NCBI GenBank assembly: GCA_045807945.1
Contig: JBJMGI010000078.1
Span: 1-64,000 of the forward strand
Length of the DNA stretch: 64,000 bases
Direction of reading: 5' to 3'
From: CAVQGF01 sp045807945
Lineage (GTDB): Bacteria > Acidobacteriota > Terriglobia > Terriglobales > Acidobacteriaceae
The position numbers were made by a program, and so were the translations under genes. The notes beneath the pieces are model-generated. The model saw only the letters and a program-made list of their open reading frames with translations, did not search any database and was not told the DNA's origin. Positions 7,842 through 16,238 of this stretch are shown here, in pieces (within the stretch, counting starts at the first letter, position 1; every line of letters begins with the position of its first letter).

Positions 7842-8846
7842 GTGCCCCTCACCACCTTCGTAACCACTCCCGCTGACGCCGGGCGACGCCTCGACCAATT
7901 TCTCACCGGCGCCCTTGGCGATGTGAGCCGTTCGCGCGTGCAGCGTTTGATCGCGCAGGAAAAGGTGACTGTGAACGGCGCGACGGCGAAGGCGTCGCTG
8001 AGGCTGGAAGGAAACGAAACCATTGCGGTCACCGGGGAGGTGCAGCTCCCTCCACTAAAAGCCGAAGCCGAAGACATTCCACTCGATGTTGTCTACGAAG
8101 ACAAAGAGATTGCTGTTATCAACAAACCGGCAGGAATGATGGTGCACGCCGGCGCTGGAGCGACCAGCGACGCGCGCTCGCGCGGTACGCTGGTGAATGC
8201 GCTACTGCATCACATGAAAAAACTTTCGAAGGTCGGAGGCGAGCTGCGGCCGGGGATCGTTCACCGCCTCGATAAAGAAACCAGCGGGTTGATCCTGGTG
8301 GCGAAGAATGACGCCGCGCACCGCAACCTGGGCAACCAGTTCTCCGGGCGCGAGATCAAGAAGAAATATATTGCTCTAGTTCAGGGCTGGCCTAAGTCCG
8401 ATTCGGGCACGATCAATGCGCCGGTGAGCCGCGACCGCATCAAGCGCACGCGCATGACGACGCGTGGCAAGGGCGGGCGCGATGCGATCACGCACTACAA
8501 AGTCACAGAGAAGATTGAGAGTGCATACGGTAAATTCGCGCTTCTAGAGGTAAAAATCGACACGGGGCGCACTCATCAGATCCGGGTACATATGGCATCG
8601 CTCGGTCATCCTGTCGTGGGAGATACCTTATATGGCGCTTCCCGCGAGCTTTCCGCCCGGGGAGCCAATGCAAGCGGACGCGCATCTAAATACACGAGTG
8701 GCAAACCACCTGCTATCACCCTAAGTAGAAATTTCCTGCATGCGGGGGAATTGCAGTTTTTGCATCCGCGCACGGAGAAGAAGCTGACATTTGGCGCACC
8801 GTTACCAAAGGAGTTAGCACTTCTGCTAAGGCGAATACAGGACTGA
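7842..8846 (+). CDS. rluD: RluD-family 23S rRNA pseudouridine synthase
   Basis: The 334-residue protein has an N-terminal S4 RNA-binding domain (RRLDQFLTGALGDVSRSRVQ, about 14-60). The catalytic domain contains the RluA/RluD-family signature GIVHRLDKETSGLILVAKN, with catalytic Asp near residue 144. A distal GRTHQIRVHMASLGHPVVGD motif is also present. The S4 domain and length fit RluD-type enzymes that modify the helix 69 uridines of 23S rRNA, but the exact target is inferred. The start is GTG at 7842. The insert ANASGRASKYTSGK before the last motif is longer than in E. coli. It may be monocistronic, since the neighbours differ in strand or function. Confidence 0.88.
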   Translation: MPLTTFVTTPADAGRRLDQFLTGALGDVSRSRVQRLIAQEKVTVNGATAKASLRLEGNETIAVTGEVQLPPLKAEAEDIPLDVVYEDKEIAVINKPAGMMVHAGAGATSDARSRGTLVNALLHHMKKLSKVGGELRPGIVHRLDKETSGLILVAKNDAAHRNLGNQFSGREIKKKYIALVQGWPKSDSGTINAPVSRDRIKRTRMTTRGKGGRDAITHYKVTEKIESAYGKFALLEVKIDTGRTHQIRVHMASLGHPVVGDTLYGASRELSARGANASGRASKYTSGKPPAITLSRNFLHAGELQFLHPRTEKKLTFGAPLPKELALLLRRIQD

Positions 8847-8880
8847 ACCGATGAGGAACGAAGTTATAATCGCCGCACAA

Positions 8881-9933
8881 ATGAAATCTTTAACTGGGTT
8901 GCACAAGGCATTGCTCAGCGCCGCGATGACGCTCGCCCTTCTGTGTTCCTCATCGGCACAGACGGCTGACAACTCCGCTGTCTCGACGCCGACGGTGCAG
9001 CCGAGTGCTCCTGCTGCCGCACCTGCCGCGACCGGTGACCAGAAATCCGGCGACGCGAAGATGGCAGACCCGAACGATTCCGATCAGGACCCGGTTGCGA
9101 CCATCAAGACCCAGGTCCGCGAAGTGAACGTAATCTTCACCGTCACCGATAAGCATGGACGTTTCAAAAAAGATCTGAAGCAGCAAGATCTTCAGATCCT
9201 GGACGACGGAAAGGCGCCGGAGCAGATCCGCGATTTCCGCTCTGAGACCGACCTGCCGTTGCGTGTTGGATTGCTTGTCGATGCCAGCAACTCCATCCGC
9301 GACCGCTTCAAGTTCGAGCAGGAAGCGGCGACGGAGTTCTTGAATTCCATCGTTCGTCCCAAGCAGGATCTGGCATTCGTCATCGGCTTCGATTCCACGC
9401 CAGAGGTGACGCAAGACTTCACCAGTAACACGGAACAGCTTTCCAACGGCATTCGCATGATGCGCCCGGGCGGCGGCACGGCGCTATTCGATGCCATTTA
9501 CTACGCGTGTCGCGACAAGCTGATGAAGCAGAAGGACCGCAGCACCGTCCGGCGCGCGATCATTCTGGTTTCGGATGGCGACGACAACCAGAGCCATTCC
9601 ACTTTGAGCGAAGCCATCGAGATGGCGCAACGGGCTGAAGTCATCATCTACACCATCAGCACGAGCACCAGCAACACGGAAGACCGTGGCGACAAGGTGT
9701 TAAAAAAACTGGCCGAGAATACCGGCGGGCGCGCGTTCTCTCCCTTCAAGATCCAGGACGTTAGCGACGCCTTCCGCGAGATCCAGGACGAGCTGCGCAG
9801 CCAATATGCCGTCGCCTACAAACCCGCGGACTTCCGCGCTGACGGTCACTTCCGCCCCATCCAGATCACTGCCGAGAATAATAAGAAGTTATTTATCCGC
9901 GCACGCCGCGGGTACTACGCGCCCGTGCAGTAG
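8881..9933 (+). CDS. Secreted VWA-domain protein (acidobacterial VWFA-related family), copy 1
   Basis: The 350-residue exported protein has a signal peptide (MKSLTGLHKALLSAAMTLAL ... SSAQ) and a Pro/Ala-rich linker. A short beta domain (REVNVIFTVTDKHGRFKKDL) leads into a von Willebrand A domain with MIDAS motif DASNS (LLVDASNSIRDRFKFEQEAA), a later SDGDDNQSHS segment and the family end motif RSQYAVAYKP...RRGYYAP. ATG 8881 is preferred over 8851 because it starts the signal peptide directly. A TATAAT box at 8865-8870 lies so close that the 8851 start would be untranscribed if that promoter is real. The role is unknown; VWA domains bind proteins through a metal ion. Confidence 0.85.
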   Translation: MKSLTGLHKALLSAAMTLALLCSSSAQTADNSAVSTPTVQPSAPAAAPAATGDQKSGDAKMADPNDSDQDPVATIKTQVREVNVIFTVTDKHGRFKKDLKQQDLQILDDGKAPEQIRDFRSETDLPLRVGLLVDASNSIRDRFKFEQEAATEFLNSIVRPKQDLAFVIGFDSTPEVTQDFTSNTEQLSNGIRMMRPGGGTALFDAIYYACRDKLMKQKDRSTVRRAIILVSDGDDNQSHSTLSEAIEMAQRAEVIIYTISTSTSNTEDRGDKVLKKLAENTGGRAFSPFKIQDVSDAFREIQDELRSQYAVAYKPADFRADGHFRPIQITAENNKKLFIRARRGYYAPVQ

Positions 9934-10980
9934 CTATTCCCGGGGAGCGTAATAACCTTTGCGCGCCTGTATCTTTGCGTCCTTCACCTTTGGGACGCGG
10001 ATCTCGACTTTCCGGAAGCTGCCATCTTTTGTCTGGTTCGTCGGGGTGTAGCCGATGGCGTATTGATTGCGCAGCTCGTTCGCGAGCTGGGCGAAAGCAT
10101 CGCGCATCTTTTCGGGGTGATTCCCGGCGTCGATCACCCGCCCACCGGTTTCTTCGGTAAGCTTCCGCATCTCGCGGTCGCCATAATATCCGCCGCCGTA
10201 GAAATCGCGGTCAGCGCAGAGGATCACGTAAACAATCGCGTCCGCCTTCTGGGCGATCTCAACGGCTTCGTTCAGGCGCGTGTTGCTTCCTTGGTCTTGC
10301 CCGTCAGTCAGGATGATCATGGCCTTGCGACCGACTTCGTGCGACAGAACTTCGCGGGATGCGAGATACACGGCGTCATAGAGCAAGGTGCCTTTGGCAT
10401 TCCCCATAGTTGGGATGGGACCTTGTCCGATGCCGGGGATCGAGGATTGGCTCGCGCCGCCGGCGTTGATGCGAGTCTTGGCCATCGCGTGCTCGATGTC
10501 CTTGTAATTGGAGGTCAAGTCCCTCAGCAGGTCCACTTCTACGTCGAAGCTAAGGAGGAATGCGAGGTCCTTTGGCCGCATCACGTCGCGGAGGAACTCG
10601 GCCCCGGCGTCTTGCTCCATGGGAAGCACGCGCATCTGGCTCGGGCTCGTGTCTATCATTATGCCGAGCGTGAGCGGTAGATCGGATTCTTTGGCGAAGT
10701 ACTTTATGGTTTGCGGCTTTCCGTCTTCATTAAGTTCGAAGTCGGCTTTGGTCAGGTCTGGAATAAGAGCCGAGTGCTTGTCTTTGACATTGAAGAAGAG
10801 GTTCACAACATTGACGTCGCGACGGAGAGTGGTGATCGGCTCCTGGTCCTGATCTTGGTTCTGCTGAGTCGTGGGTTGCTGCTGAGTATTTTGCGCCGCA
10901 GGTTGCTGCGCGCTCATCCAAAGGGAAAGTAAGAGGACCGCCGTGAAGGCACGGAAAATCCGGTGAATGGCTCTGGGCAT
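9934..10980 (-). CDS. Secreted VWA-domain protein (acidobacterial VWFA-related family), copy 2
   Basis: This 348-residue paralogue has a signal peptide (MPRAIHRIFRAFTAVLLLSL WMSAQ, cleavage near AQQ) and a Gln-rich linker. The beta segment RDVNVVNLFFNVKDKHSALI precedes a VWA domain with an intact MIDAS motif DTSPS (IMIDTSPSQMRVLPMEQDAG), LTDGQDQGSNT and the end motif RNQYAIGYTP...RKGYYAPRE. It is transcribed towards copy 1 (its stop directly abuts that gene's stop) and divergently from copy 3. Confidence 0.85.
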   Translation of the reverse strand: MPRAIHRIFRAFTAVLLLSLWMSAQQPAAQNTQQQPTTQQNQDQDQEPITTLRRDVNVVNLFFNVKDKHSALIPDLTKADFELNEDGKPQTIKYFAKESDLPLTLGIMIDTSPSQMRVLPMEQDAGAEFLRDVMRPKDLAFLLSFDVEVDLLRDLTSNYKDIEHAMAKTRINAGGASQSSIPGIGQGPIPTMGNAKGTLLYDAVYLASREVLSHEVGRKAMIILTDGQDQGSNTRLNEAVEIAQKADAIVYVILCADRDFYGGGYYGDREMRKLTEETGGRVIDAGNHPEKMRDAFAQLANELRNQYAIGYTPTNQTKDGSFRKVEIRVPKVKDAKIQARKGYYAPRE

Positions 10981-11068
10981 GAAGAGGGCCTTGGCTGTTC
11001 TGGGTATAGTAAGCTTAGATGCAGAAACTCCGAATACAGTAAACGAAAATCAACTCTGTAAGGTGGTC

Positions 11069-12313
11069 ATGACCTCCAGATTCCGGCTTTTTTCGCTTTC
11101 TAGGGTAGGAATTGTGGCGCTTCTAGCGGTATTGTCGCAGCCAGCCGTCCCGCAGCAGCAGAGTGTTCCCGACGCGCCTTCGGCAACGCGCCCTGTTCCC
11201 GCCCAGATCCCGAAAAATGCTCCACCCGCGGCCACCACCGCACCCGCACCTGATAGCCAGCAACAACCGAACCCTCAGCCGGCTCCCCCGAGCACGATCA
11301 AGACTGTTCCGGCGGGCTCTGTGCCTCCTGACCGGACCGAGGGGCGCGACGATCTTTACAAAATCATTGTGCGCGTGAACCAGGTGACGGTGCCGGTTAC
11401 GGTGAAAGATACAACCGGTCGCCTCGTGGAAGGCCTCACGAAAAACGATTTCTCTGTGTACGAAGACGGAAAAGAGCAGACGCTGAACTTTTTCACCAGC
11501 GATCCCTTCCCGCTCTCGGCCGCGGTGGTGCTCGATCTCGGCATGTCAGATGATGTTGTTCGCAAGGTTAACGAGACACTTCCAGCCCTCGCAGGTGCGT
11601 TCAGCCCCTACGATGAAGTAGCGGTATACGCTTTCGGCAACACAGTCAGTAAAAGCCTTGACTTCAGTGCCGCGAACGATCGCTTCTCGTCGGCGCTGGT
11701 CAGGGCAAAAAAACCCGGACGACCGGGCGGCGTTCCCGTCACCAGTGGACCGATGGCGAGCGGACCCACGGTCAATGGTGTTCCCTTCGATCCCAGCGTG
11801 CCGCACGTCAGCACGCCGCGCCGCGAGTCACGCGTCTTGAATGATGCCATTCTCGCAGCAGCCATTGACCTCGCGAAGCGAGATCGCACGCGCCGCAAAG
11901 TCATTTTCGTGATCAGCGATGGGCGCGAGATCGGGAGTAAGGCCGCTTATAGCGACGTCCTGAAATCGCTGCTCACGAACAACATCAATGTATACGCCGT
12001 GAACGTCGGCGCGTCCGCCATTCCCGGCTACCGCAGCGCCGAGAAGATCAACATTCCCTTCAGCGGGTCAGGAAACATCCTGCCGAAATACGCTTCTGCT
12101 ACTGGCGGCCAGGTCTTCCCGGAATTCGACCGCGACGCCATCGAGCGTGCGTATGCGGAAGTCACAGGCGACGCCCGCAACCAGTACACGCTCGGTTATT
12201 CCACGCGGGCTACGCCATCCACGGACTACCGCAGCATCGAAGTCAGGATCCACCGCGGCGGTCTCAAGGTGCTTGCCCGCGATGGCTATTTCCCTCTGCC
12301 AAAGGCGCGCTAA
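11069..12313 (+). CDS. Secreted VWA-domain protein (acidobacterial VWFA-related family), copy 3, degenerate MIDAS
   Basis: The 414-residue protein starts at ATG 11069 (MTSRFRLFSLSRVGIVALLA, a signal peptide) with AAGGTGG just upstream. An in-frame ATG at 10967 would add 34 residues and overlap the divergent gene, so I reject it. A Pro/Gln-rich linker and the segment VNQVTVPVTVKDTTGRLVEG lead to a VWA domain. Its first metal motif reads DLGMS instead of DxSxS, so metal binding is probably altered. A Gly/Pro-rich insert (about 215-245) is unique among the three copies. It ends RNQYTLGYST...ARDGYFPLPK. Confidence 0.83.
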   Translation: MTSRFRLFSLSRVGIVALLAVLSQPAVPQQQSVPDAPSATRPVPAQIPKNAPPAATTAPAPDSQQQPNPQPAPPSTIKTVPAGSVPPDRTEGRDDLYKIIVRVNQVTVPVTVKDTTGRLVEGLTKNDFSVYEDGKEQTLNFFTSDPFPLSAAVVLDLGMSDDVVRKVNETLPALAGAFSPYDEVAVYAFGNTVSKSLDFSAANDRFSSALVRAKKPGRPGGVPVTSGPMASGPTVNGVPFDPSVPHVSTPRRESRVLNDAILAAAIDLAKRDRTRRKVIFVISDGREIGSKAAYSDVLKSLLTNNINVYAVNVGASAIPGYRSAEKINIPFSGSGNILPKYASATGGQVFPEFDRDAIERAYAEVTGDARNQYTLGYSTRATPSTDYRSIEVRIHRGGLKVLARDGYFPLPKAR

Positions 12314-12457
12314 GGTTACTTGCGTAATGCCCACCAGCGTAGGAAGTGGCTATTGCTGTGATATAAAAGTCAATCGGATACGGCCAATTCACATTGGTAA
12401 TTCCCCGCGTCAGTTACACGCTATTTGTGTAGCCGGACGACCCAATGAGGCAAAGGT

Positions 12458-13042
12458 TTGAGTTTCATCAACTTCGCGGCTCGCGAGATCAATTGCAAGA
12501 TCGTCTACTATGGCGCCGGCCTCGGCGGCAAGACGACTAATCTGCAATACATCTTCGATAAGACCAATGAGAAGCAGAAGGGCAAGATGATCTCGCTTGC
12601 CACCGAAACCGACCGTACCCTCTTCTTCGATTTCCTTCCTCTCGATCTTGGCACCGTTCGCGGCTTCAAAACCCGCTTCCATCTCTACACCGTACCCGGC
12701 CAGGTCTTTTATGACGCGAGCCGGAAGCTCATCCTGCGTGGTGTGGACGGCGTGGTGTTCGTCGCCGATTCGCAAGAAGAACGTATGGACGCCAACGTCG
12801 AAGCTATCGACAACCTCGCCGACAACCTGAAGGAACACGGCTACGATTTCGGCAAGATTCCCTACGTGCTGCAATTCAACAAGCGCGACATGCCCACGGC
12901 GCTGCCTGTAGACGATCTCAAGAAGCAGCTAGTCCGCCGCGGCGAGCCCACCTTTGAAGCAGTCGCCCCGGTCGGCACCGGCGTTTTTGAAACCCTAAAG
13001 GAAGTCGCCCGCCAGGTTCTTGTTGAATTGAAAAAGGGATAA
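12458..13042 (+). CDS. mglA: MglA-family small Ras-like GTPase
   Basis: MglA sets front-rear polarity and drives type IV pilus or gliding motility in other bacteria. The 194-residue product begins MSFINFAAREINCKIVYYG and has a P-loop GAGLGGKTTN (19-28). The Thr-containing switch LATETDRTLFFDFLP, the G3-type motif TVPGQVFYD typical of MglA and NKRD (about 140) follow. The start is TTG at 12458, supported by the conserved MSFIN N-terminus and an upstream GAGGCAAAGG. No mglB neighbour is seen here. pilT and a PilZ gene lie within 10 kb, which fits a twitching-motility role. Confidence 0.92.
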   Translation: MSFINFAAREINCKIVYYGAGLGGKTTNLQYIFDKTNEKQKGKMISLATETDRTLFFDFLPLDLGTVRGFKTRFHLYTVPGQVFYDASRKLILRGVDGVVFVADSQEERMDANVEAIDNLADNLKEHGYDFGKIPYVLQFNKRDMPTALPVDDLKKQLVRRGEPTFEAVAPVGTGVFETLKEVARQVLVELKKG

Positions 13043-13069
13043 AGTTTTTTGGTTTTTAAGACAGAAACA

Positions 13070-13095
13070 TGCCCCGACGCGTCGGCGCATTTTTC
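13070..13095. terminator. Terminator between mglA and the opposing M48 gene
   Basis: TGCCCCGACG CGTCGGCGCA forms a stem with a GACGCGTC core, followed by TTTTTCTTT. It is located between convergent stop codons. Confidence 0.7.
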
Positions 13096-13108
13096 TTTGG
13101 GTTTGTTT

Positions 13109-14569
13109 TTACTTCAGCTTCAAACTCCGCAGCATCGCCTCAAATCCCGGCTGCAGCTTCGAGTAGTCGCGGTCAGTCGAAACAAAAACGGTGTACAGCA
13201 CGTCGCCGTTCTTCAGCGGAAGTGTCACGAGCCAGTCTTTCTCCTTCAATGGTTGACCGCTTGAATCCTTCACCGGTGACGTGGAAGTCAGGTCGACCGA
13301 GCGGGCGTGCACTCCGTTCACGGTGATCTCTTCCCCGTTTCCGATCTGCTTCATGTCGGGATTATCGTGCTGCATGTTCCCGACAAGTTCGCGCGTGGCG
13401 GAATCAAGGTCGCCGCTCTGGGGCTTAAATCCGCTAAGGATCACCCCGTACGCGACGCCGTTGTCCACGATGCCTCCGTTTGGCGCGATCGTGACCTCAC
13501 CATCCGCGTTCCCGTTCAGCTTCCAATTGTCGGGATACTTGATGTGATAGGCGTTGTGCTCGAAGACCTGGTAGTTGCCGCTGGGCGCGAGTCCGCCGGA
13601 GTTCGGACCGTTCGTGGCAGAGACGGGTTGGACTCCGCCGCCGTTGCTGCCCGGACCAGTGACCCCAGTCGGAGTAAATTTGCCAGCCGCGATCTCTTGG
13701 CCTGTATAGGTCTTCGTGCCGGAAGCCTTGCTCTTGATGGAGGCCCAATCGTTGCTGTTGCCGCGGTAGCTGCCGCGAGATGGCAGAGTCTTTACCTCGG
13801 CGGCTACATATTGCGATCGGTTTCCAGGATTCGGGTGGTCGCTCAGGAACTGCGGGCCGCCAGGGCCGCCTTCCTTGGCGAGCTTCTGGAAAAAGTCGGC
13901 CATGGCTTGCGGGTTGTAGCCCGTGTCGTACATGAGATCGGTACCGAGCAGGTCGGCTTCTTTCTCATAACCGCGTGAGAATTTCAGCAGCACCGAGCCG
14001 ACACCGATCTGTGCTCCCAGTTGCGCCAAGCTTCCTGCGGCGCCGTTCCCCAACACGCCGCCGGCGATCTGCCCCAATGCCTCGAGCATTCCGCCCTTTG
14101 AAGCGTTGACAGTTCCGTGACGGAGACGCACGTGCGACATCTCGTGGGCCATCACGCCCGCCAGTTCCGCTTCATTGTCAGCAGAAACGATCGTCCCGAC
14201 GTTGACGAACATCGGCCCGCCCGGGAGCGCAAAGGCGTTCACGTCTTTTTGCGCGATCACGTGGAAAGTGAACGGCCACTTCTGACCGTTGATCGGATTG
14301 GCGGTTGCGTGCGCCGCGAGGTCATTCCCGATCTTCTGCAAGTATTTCGTGAGCGGATCATTCTCCGGCAGCACCGGCATGGTCTTGTAGACCTGCGCCG
14401 CGGCTTGCTTGCCCACCTCAAGGTCCTGCTCCGGCGAATACATGTCGTAGTGATGGGGCGGGTTGTAGCGCGCCCACATCGCTTGCGGGGCAGCCAGCAG
14501 CATGACCAGAGCGCAGGCAATCGCCTGGATCGGCAGCGAACGATTCGTCTTCATAGACACGGAATTCAT
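13109..14569 (-). CDS. Secreted M48-family zinc metallopeptidase with a C-terminal domain
   Basis: The 486-residue exported protein starts at 14569, behind GAGGGG; an in-frame start 11 codons upstream lacks such a site. A signal peptide (PIQAIACALVMLLAAPQAMW) precedes a BepA/LoiP-type M48 core. VNAFALPGGPMFVNVGTI leads to the zinc site HEMSH (about 142-146), with the third ligand in EKEADLLG. FLSDHPNPGNR marks the end of the protease domain. The C-terminal 200 residues hold a second domain (YQVFEHNAYHIKYPDNWKLN ... AYGVILSGF) shared with the paralogue at 53034-54455. The likely role is periplasmic protein quality control; substrates are unknown. Confidence 0.88.
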   Translation of the reverse strand: MNSVSMKTNRSLPIQAIACALVMLLAAPQAMWARYNPPHHYDMYSPEQDLEVGKQAAAQVYKTMPVLPENDPLTKYLQKIGNDLAAHATANPINGQKWPFTFHVIAQKDVNAFALPGGPMFVNVGTIVSADNEAELAGVMAHEMSHVRLRHGTVNASKGGMLEALGQIAGGVLGNGAAGSLAQLGAQIGVGSVLLKFSRGYEKEADLLGTDLMYDTGYNPQAMADFFQKLAKEGGPGGPQFLSDHPNPGNRSQYVAAEVKTLPSRGSYRGNSNDWASIKSKASGTKTYTGQEIAAGKFTPTGVTGPGSNGGGVQPVSATNGPNSGGLAPSGNYQVFEHNAYHIKYPDNWKLNGNADGEVTIAPNGGIVDNGVAYGVILSGFKPQSGDLDSATRELVGNMQHDNPDMKQIGNGEEITVNGVHARSVDLTSTSPVKDSSGQPLKEKDWLVTLPLKNGDVLYTVFVSTDRDYSKLQPGFEAMLRSLKLK

Positions 14570-14734
14570 AGTCCCCTCACGTTTAAACACGCTTCCACAC
14601 ACTCTGACTCGGCGAGGCAGAAGTATAAACGCAAGCTCTTTCAGTGACTATGGATTAGATGCGGGCGGAAGAGAGATGAGCAATGGAAGGAAGGTAGGAA
14701 TACCCGCCTTCCGGGATGCGAAAGGCGGGAGAGA

Positions 14735-15901
14735 TTATTTTTGTCCGTTGAGCGGCGACGTCCCGAAATCTCGTCGCCCGGTGGATTTTCCTGCGCCGCG
14801 GCCTGCAGCAGCCGGCATTGCAGCTTCTTGGCCGTATTTTTCGAGAAGGACTGGTACCAGCGCACCTTCGGCTTCCTTCACAAACATCATCTTGCCGTCG
14901 GCGCTTAGATCGATCCGAACAAAATCGCCCAGCTTCACCTGCCCGGTGGCGACCAGGTTCGCAAGCGGGAAGACGATCTGCCGCTCGATCGCGCGCTTCA
15001 GGTGGCGTGCCCCGTATTTCGGATCGGTCCCTTCCACGAGCAGGAACTTCTTCACCTTCGGCGTGCAGCTGAAGACAAACTGGCTGTTACCTGTGGCCTG
15101 CAAAATGCGTTGCTGCACCATGCCAAGCTCGATCTCGAGGATCTGCTCCAGATGCTCGGGCTTGAGCATCTTGAAGACGACCACTTTGTCGATGCGGTTC
15201 ATGAACTCGGGGGAGAACTTGCGTCGCGCGGCTTCCTGCGCGGTGCGCGTGATCTTGTCGTCGATGCGGCCGTCTATCTGCGCGACCGGGCCGCTGGAGA
15301 ATCCCATGTTGCCGTTGATGAGTTCGTTCATCTCGGCAGCGCCCAGGTTCGAGGTCATCACGATGATGACTTGCGAGAGGTCCACGCGCCGATTGTCGCC
15401 GAGCGTGAGCGTGGCTTTGTCCAGGATGCCGAGCAACAGTTGCCAGAGCGAATCGCTGGCCTTCTCGATCTCGTCGAAGAGAAGGATTGAGAGCCGCAGT
15501 TTCTCGGTATGGAATTGGTTCAGCGCCTCCTGTGTGAGCAAGGGGTGCGTCTCGCGATGGCCGAGGTATCCCGGAGGCGAGCCGATGAGCTTCGCAATCT
15601 CGTGCGAGTGCTGGAACTCGGCGCAGTCGATCTTGATGCAGGCCCGCGGGTCACCAAAGAGCGATTCGGCCATTGCCTCGATTACGCGGGTCTTACCGGA
15701 GCCCGTAGGACCAAGGAACAATAGGTTCCCAACTGGACGGCCGGGCGGATTCAGGCCCGCCAGGAACATCTGGTAGATCTCGGTGACTTTCTCGACCGCC
15801 TGATCTTGGCCGACGATCTTGCGGCGAATAGCCGCTTCGAAGTCGGTTGCGTCTGAGCTGCGGAGAGTAGGGTCGAGGGCGGTATTAAGACCGGTTTTCA
15901 T
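14735..15901 (-). CDS. Single-module Clp-type AAA+ ATPase
   Basis: The 388-residue protein has Walker A GPTGSGKT (about 64-71), a pore-loop region GSPPGYLGHRETHPLLTQEA, Walker B SILLFDEIEKAS, sensor 1 MTSNLG and arginine-finger region FSPEFMNRIDKVVVFKML. A ClpB-D2-small-like C-terminal domain carries the sensor 2 motif YGARHLKRAIE. The order matches the D2 module of ClpA/ClpB. The N-domain, D1 and ClpB middle domain are absent, and I see no clear ClpP-docking loop or ClpX zinc finger. The basic C-tail (GRGAGKSTGRRDFG) is disordered. It may act as a stand-alone unfoldase or disaggregase. Confidence 0.85.
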   Translation of the reverse strand: MKTGLNTALDPTLRSSDATDFEAAIRRKIVGQDQAVEKVTEIYQMFLAGLNPPGRPVGNLLFLGPTGSGKTRVIEAMAESLFGDPRACIKIDCAEFQHSHEIAKLIGSPPGYLGHRETHPLLTQEALNQFHTEKLRLSILLFDEIEKASDSLWQLLLGILDKATLTLGDNRRVDLSQVIIVMTSNLGAAEMNELINGNMGFSSGPVAQIDGRIDDKITRTAQEAARRKFSPEFMNRIDKVVVFKMLKPEHLEQILEIELGMVQQRILQATGNSQFVFSCTPKVKKFLLVEGTDPKYGARHLKRAIERQIVFPLANLVATGQVKLGDFVRIDLSADGKMMFVKEAEGALVPVLLEKYGQEAAMPAAAGRGAGKSTGRRDFGTSPLNGQK

Positions 15902-16238
15902 ATGTACTGCATCCCCTTGATAGAAACGACGGGGCCCAAGTTCTTTTCAATCAGATGGAAAAGACCTGCTTTGAGTTGTAAATGGTTGAATCCGCCGCGG
16001 CACGCCAGATTTTCTGCTCGAATGTGGGGCAACTCTGGATGGAATTGTTGAGTCAGCGAATCGGCGCAGGCATCGAAATCATTGGGACGAGTGCCGCAAA
16101 CAGCGCGTTGGCGGACGGCGGCAAAATTTTGGTGAGCTTCGCGAGTACCCCTCGGTATAATGAGAGCACCCTAGTTCCACCGCAAGCCAGTCCCACGGCA
16201 AGGAAGAATTTTCGCTGCTACGCAGCCAGGAGCGTGCA
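15902..16238. other. Intergenic region with the ilvE promoter area
   Basis: 337 bases between divergent genes. A TATAAT box is seen at 16156-16161 on the plus strand (context CTCGGTATAATGAGAG), about 78 bases before the ilvE ATG, without a good -35 element. I see no T-box, leader peptide or riboswitch. Confidence 0.4.

Noticed and set aside
8842..8870. TATAAT box as a full promoter for the first VWA gene
   Set aside because: The -10 is perfect, but the -35 region (CTGAAC) matches poorly and the leader would be only a few bases. Kept only as a note in that gene's entry.
14502..15776. A long plus-strand frame opposite the AAA+ gene
   Set aside because: The product is Ser/Arg-rich with no recognisable motif, and the minus strand encodes a full Clp-type ATPase.
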